Assembly: GCA_965228215.1 (NCBI GenBank)
Contig: OZ245800.1
Coordinates: forward strand, 558,001-622,000
Source of the DNA: Maricaulis sp965228215
GTDB taxonomy: Bacteria > Pseudomonadota > Alphaproteobacteria > Caulobacterales > Maricaulaceae
Reading direction: 5' to 3'
Length of the DNA: 64,000 bases
This document shows, piece by piece, positions 60,740 through 64,000 of the stretch. The notes beneath the pieces are model-generated. The model did not search any database and was not told the origin of the DNA. It was given only the letters and a program-made list of their open reading frames with translations. Position numbers and translations under genes: made by a program. Within the stretch, counting starts at the first letter, position 1; every line of letters begins with the position of its first letter.

Positions 60740-61204
60740 ATGTATCAGGATATGAGACGGCTGGACGCCATGCAGGATGAAGTCCTGGAAGGACTGGAAC
60801 TCGCCCTGGAATGCGGGTTCGACACACGTGACGGGGAAGCGGCCTACAAGCTCGCCATGGAGCGTTTCGACCGCTTCTGCGAATTGAAGGCCGACCAGGT
60901 CTACGGCCCTCTCGCGGCCGACATCATGACACGCGATTATGTCAGCCGGCTGGATGCCCAGTTACTGGGCCTGACCAGCCGGATCGACATTCTGCGCACG
61001 CATCTCGACGTCGCCCTCTTGTCCGGGCGCGCCAGTCCAGACAGGCTCGCCCAGTCGCTGCAGAGGCTCGCCCGCCAGATCAGCATCCGATTCCGCCGCG
61101 AGGCCACACTGGTTCCCGTCTACGAGACCTGGAAACAACGCCAGACCGCGGCCTGGCAGGCCCAGGAATTGTCCCGCCTGCGTGGACGCCCGGTACCGGT
61201 CTAG
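60740..61204 (+). CDS. Hypothetical helical protein
   Basis: 154 residues, mostly helical by composition (DMRRLDAMQDEVLEGLELALE, AMERFDRFCELKADQV, LDAQLLGLTSRIDILRTHLDVAL). No signal peptide, cysteine cluster or known motif. Coding character is supported by length, GC3 pattern and a tight convergent fit (three bases) to PPK2. Family not recognised. Confidence 0.72.
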   Translation: MYQDMRRLDAMQDEVLEGLELALECGFDTRDGEAAYKLAMERFDRFCELKADQVYGPLAADIMTRDYVSRLDAQLLGLTSRIDILRTHLDVALLSGRASPDRLAQSLQRLARQISIRFRREATLVPVYETWKQRQTAAWQAQELSRLRGRPVPV

Positions 61205-61207
61205 CGA

Positions 61208-61966
61208 TCAGCTCGCGAGCTTGCCGTTTTCGAAGAGATCATCGGTGATCGAAAAGACGATGTCGCGATCGGGCGCATGATCCTCCATCAGCGGATCCGG
61301 ATGCGGAACCGAGCGCAGGATATCCCGGATGATGTTGATGCGGGCCTGGTATTTGTGATCCGCCTTCACCACGCGCCAGCGCCCGTGCTCATGATTTGAC
61401 CGGGCCAGCATCACATCCCGCGCGCGGCTGTAATCATCATATTTTTCAAGGGCCACGGCATCGACCGGGCTGGTCTTCCAGGCCTTGAGCGGATCGGTGA
61501 CCCGAGCCTCAAGGCGCCTCGCCTGCTCGTCGCGGGACAGGTCGAGATAGTATTTGAGCAGGGTGATGCCGCTGTCCGCCAGCATGCGCTCGAAGGGTAT
61601 GACCTGCTGGAAAAAGCGTTCGGTGTCCTCGGGCGAACAGAAACCCATGACCGGCTCAACGCCGGCGCGGTTGTACCAGGAGCGATTGAACAGGACCCAT
61701 TCGCGGGCCGCGGGAAGATGAGCGGTGTAACGCTGGAAATACCAGCTTTCGGTCTCGCGCCGGTCCGGCTTGCCCAGGGCGACGATGCGCGTTTCCCGCG
61801 GGCTTGAATGGGCCGTCAGGCGCTTGATCGCACCGTCCTTGCCGGCGGCATCGCGTCCTTCCAGGATGACGAGGAGTTTCTGGTCGCCATCGATCAGATG
61901 TCGCTGCATGGAAACGAGACGGATCTGTAGATCATGCAGGAGACGGCGGTATTCTGATTTTTCCAT
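61208..61966 (-). CDS. ppk2: Polyphosphate kinase 2
   Basis: Transfers phosphate between polyphosphate and nucleotides. In the 252-residue form from the ATG at 61966, Walker A is GRDAAGKDG (37-45), then RETESWYFQRYTAHLP and LFNRSWYNRAGVEPVMGF (92-109), KYYLDLSRDEQARRL and the catalytic DDYSRARDVM region. This is a one-domain PPK2 of about class I size. A TTG start at 62002 would add 12 residues without a ribosome site. Class (ADP or GDP synthesis) is not certain. Confidence 0.9.
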   Translation of the reverse strand: MEKSEYRRLLHDLQIRLVSMQRHLIDGDQKLLVILEGRDAAGKDGAIKRLTAHSSPRETRIVALGKPDRRETESWYFQRYTAHLPAAREWVLFNRSWYNRAGVEPVMGFCSPEDTERFFQQVIPFERMLADSGITLLKYYLDLSRDEQARRLEARVTDPLKAWKTSPVDAVALEKYDDYSRARDVMLARSNHEHGRWRVVKADHKYQARINIIRDILRSVPHPDPLMEDHAPDRDIVFSITDDLFENGKLAS

Positions 61967-62011
61967 CCCCGCACTATTCACCGCTCCATACCCGAACCGC
62001 AAGGATCAATC

Positions 62012-62476
62012 ATGACGCCCGAACAGGCGAAATTCTGGCAGGACTTCCGCGATGCGACGGGCCGGGACGCAGCCGAACCCGCCGACATCTATGGTTTCGG
62101 CGACAGTCCCGGCATGGCCGACGAGCTTCTGGATCTCATCCTGATCGGACGGAAGACCGCCACTTGCGCCCTCGCCCGCTGGTACCAGTTGCCGGGCGAA
62201 CGCCTGCCCGAAGCCGGTGATCTCAACCTCATTCTCGACGGCCACGACAAGCCCCGCGCCGTGATCGAACTCACCTCGGTCGAGGTCAAACCCCTCTCGC
62301 AAGCCGATGCCCGTTTCGCCTTCGATGAAGGCGAGGGCGAACGGACTCTGGACTGGTGGCGGGCAGCCCATATCGAGTTCTGGCAAAGGGAAGCGGAGCG
62401 CGAAGGTTTCGTCTTCTCCGAACATATGGACGTCGCCTACGAACGCTTTCGCCTCGTCTGGCCCACGCCGAAATGA
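62012..62476 (+). CDS. ASCH-domain protein
   Basis: 154 residues. The ASCH fold motif runs from about 29 to 130: FGDSPGMADELLDLILIGRKTATCALARWYQLPGERLPEAGDLN is typical of YqfB-like proteins (key piece GRKTATCALARW), followed by AVIELTSVEVKPL and DWWRAAHIEFWQRE. These proteins bind RNA or nucleotides and some deaminate or hydrolyse modified nucleosides (YqfB is an amidohydrolase); the role here is not determined. Followed by a terminator. Confidence 0.88.
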   Translation: MTPEQAKFWQDFRDATGRDAAEPADIYGFGDSPGMADELLDLILIGRKTATCALARWYQLPGERLPEAGDLNLILDGHDKPRAVIELTSVEVKPLSQADARFAFDEGEGERTLDWWRAAHIEFWQREAEREGFVFSEHMDVAYERFRLVWPTPK

Positions 62477-62478
62477 TA

Positions 62479-62509
62479 ACGGGCCGGTCCTGCCGGATCG
62501 GCCCGTTTC
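62479..62509 (+). terminator. Rho-independent terminator
   Basis: Stem ACGGGCCGGTCC / GGATCGGCCCGT of 12 pairs (one G-U) and a 4-base loop, three bases after the ASCH gene stop; T-run of three. Confidence 0.75.
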
Positions 62510-62565
62510 CCCTCCCGTACGGTGGATGACATGCCTCCCGTGGCGGGGAGGCAGTCCAGCCCGTC

Positions 62566-64000
62566 CTAGCTGGCGGCGCGCACGCCATCCACGTCGAGAT
62601 CGTATTCGCGAACCTTGCGGTAGAGCGTCGAGCGGCCGACGCCGAGACGCCGTGCAACTTCACTCATCCGGCCCGCATAATTCTCGATGGCGAATTCAAT
62701 GAGATCGCGTTCGATATCCTCCAGCGAGCGCAAATGCCCGCCTTCGTCCATGATATCGACCGGACCCACACCGGCTTCCTCCTCGTCCGCCGCGAAATCG
62801 GCGGCAAGGACCGGCGCGTCCTCGAGGACCGGAGCCATGCCGGAAATCTGCGGGAAATCCTCCGGCTTGAGATTGTCGCCCTCGGCCAGGACCACAGCGC
62901 GGAACACGGAATTCTCCAGCTGGCGGACATTGCCCGGCCAGTCGAAGGCGCTCAGAAGAGCGTGCGTTTCCGGGGCAGCATCCTGGATGTTCATGCCCTC
63001 CTGGGCATTGAAACGGCCGATGAAATGGCGGATCAGGGCCGGAATGTCTTCCTTGCGCTGACGCAGGGACGGCACTTCGATCGGGAAGACGTTCAGACGG
63101 TAGAACAGGTCTTCGCGGAAGGCGCCGGCAGCCACCTGTTCAGCCAGGTCGCGGTTCGTTGCAGAAATGATGCGGACATTCACCTTCACAGGGCGTTTGG
63201 ACCCGACCGGATCGACTTCGCCTTCCTGCAGGGCGCGCAGAAGCTTGACCTGCATGTCCAGCGGAAGCTCGCCGATCTCGTCCAGGAAAAGAGTGCCACC
63301 ATCGGCTTCCTGGAATTTGCCCGCATGCTTGCCCACGGCTCCGGTGAAGGCGCCCTTTTCGTGACCGAAGAGCGTCGATTCCACCAGGTTTTCCGGGATC
63401 GCACCGCAGTTCACGGCCACGAAGGGTCCACCGGCACGCTTCGAGGCCGCCATGATGGATTGCGCGACCAATTCCTTGCCGACGCCCGACTCACCCGTGA
63501 TCAGGATCGGGATGTCCGACTGCGCGGCACGCTCGCCGAGGCGAACGACCTGGCGCATGGCCGGAGCACCGGCAATCATGTCGCTGAATCCCAGACGGCC
63601 TTCCGCCTTCTTGGAGAGGCGCTGTACCTCGCCGCTGAGATTCTGGACTTTCAGAGCATTCCGGATCGAGACGGAGATGCGTTCCGGGCTGGCGGGTTTC
63701 ACGAAGAAATCCGCCGCTCCACCACGCATGGCCGCCACGACCGTATCAATTCCCCCACTGGCGGTCAGGACGATGATCGGTAGATCCGGCTGCTTGGCCT
63801 TCACCGCTTCCATCGTTTCCATGCCGTCCATTCCGGGCATGATCAGATCGAGCAGCATCACGTCGACACCGGGCGTCGCCAGACGATCCAGGGCAGCTTC
63901 ACCGCCCTCGGCCGTTTCGGCCCGATAGCCTTGTTTCTCGATTACCGCCTGCAACAGGCGGCGTTGCGTCGGATCGTCATCGACGATCAGAACTGTCTTC
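62566..64000 (-). CDS. tacA: TacA-like sigma-54-dependent response regulator (N-terminus beyond right edge)
   Basis: The reading frame is open to base 64000, so the first codons lie outside. Receiver (visible TVLIVDDDPTQRRLLQAV, phospho-Asp in VMLLDLIMPGMDG, KPASPE), AAA+ domain with Walker A GESGVGKE, the sigma-54 contact loop GAFTGA, Walker B GGTLFLDEIGEL, arginine finger FREDLFYRLN, then a Fis-type HTH (MSEVARRLGVGRSTLYRKVREYDLD) at the end. Order and N-terminal motif resemble Caulobacter TacA, which controls stalk-formation genes with RpoN. Family certain, orthology inferred. Confidence 0.9.
   Translation of the reverse strand, partial: KTVLIVDDDPTQRRLLQAVIEKQGYRAETAEGGEAALDRLATPGVDVMLLDLIMPGMDGMETMEAVKAKQPDLPIIVLTASGGIDTVVAAMRGGAADFFVKPASPERISVSIRNALKVQNLSGEVQRLSKKAEGRLGFSDMIAGAPAMRQVVRLGERAAQSDIPILITGESGVGKELVAQSIMAASKRAGGPFVAVNCGAIPENLVESTLFGHEKGAFTGAVGKHAGKFQEADGGTLFLDEIGELPLDMQVKLLRALQEGEVDPVGSKRPVKVNVRIISATNRDLAEQVAAGAFREDLFYRLNVFPIEVPSLRQRKEDIPALIRHFIGRFNAQEGMNIQDAAPETHALLSAFDWPGNVRQLENSVFRAVVLAEGDNLKPEDFPQISGMAPVLEDAPVLAADFAADEEEAGVGPVDIMDEGGHLRSLEDIERDLIEFAIENYAGRMSEVARRLGVGRSTLYRKVREYDLDVDGVRAAS

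Noticed and set aside
1..64000. Prophage, insertion sequence, integrase or restriction system
   Set aside because: No transposase, integrase, phage structural or restriction motif was seen in any convincing frame.

Overview
The window looks like a chromosomal segment of a prosthecate, Caulobacter-like alphaproteobacterium, probably of the Maricaulis/Hyphomonas group. The evidence is a set of alphaproteobacterial cell-cycle and development genes (a CpdR-type single-domain response regulator at 32.3 kb, GapR at 56.8 kb, a TacA-like sigma-54 activator at the right edge), many outer-membrane TonB receptors and exported peptidases, a tRNA-Val promoter that fits the Caulobacter housekeeping consensus, and GC-rich codon use over most of the window. 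The species call is inference.

Left part (1-14.3 kb): a surface-polysaccharide cluster, nearly all on the minus strand. It holds the dTDP-L-rhamnose pathway (rfbC, rfbB, rfbD, rfbA), a giant methyltransferase/coiled-coil/double-glycosyltransferase protein that runs off the left edge, a phosphomannomutase-type hexose-phosphate mutase, UDP-glucose dehydrogenase, glmM, galU and a UDP-glucuronate-4-epimerase-type enzyme. Together these supply dTDP-rhamnose, UDP-glucose, UDP-glucuronate/galacturonate, mannose-1-phosphate and glucosamine-1-phosphate. The leftmost 7 kb are visibly richer in A/T than the rest.

14.4-25.1 kb: a secreted 1.5-kDa-residue-scale metalloprotease (six cadherin-like repeats, PPC domain, HEIGHALGLGH zinc site, RTX repeats, Cys/His-rich tail) lies directly downstream of its likely type I secretion system (ABC transporter, HlyD adaptor, TolC-like channel), preceded by an arabinose-5-phosphate isomerase for Kdo synthesis.

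25.3-36.1 kb: gpmA overlapped by a deaminase-only RibD-like gene, a pentapeptide-repeat protein, a small heat-shock protein with a candidate sigma-32 promoter and ROSE-type RNA thermometer, an exported methyltransferase-like lipoprotein, hisN, an XRE regulator, an N-formylglutamate amidohydrolase, cpdR and a very large TonB-dependent receptor.

36.4-43.4 kb: tRNA-Val(GAC), an Mrp/ApbC ATPase, a complete vitamin B12 uptake operon (btuB-btuF-btuC-btuD, overlapping genes) under a cobalamin riboswitch, and a WecG/TagA glycosyltransferase.

43.5-64 kb: housekeeping and signalling genes: mnmC, motA, an MFS transporter, a hybrid histidine kinase, MltB with two tandem DUF1194 proteins, rpmJ, a HAD phosphatase, a TPR protein, alpha/beta hydrolases, gapR, a membrane desaturase, an S9 peptidase, PPK2, an ASCH protein and the TacA-like activator, whose first codons lie beyond the window. 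No insertion sequence, prophage, CRISPR array or integrase was seen.
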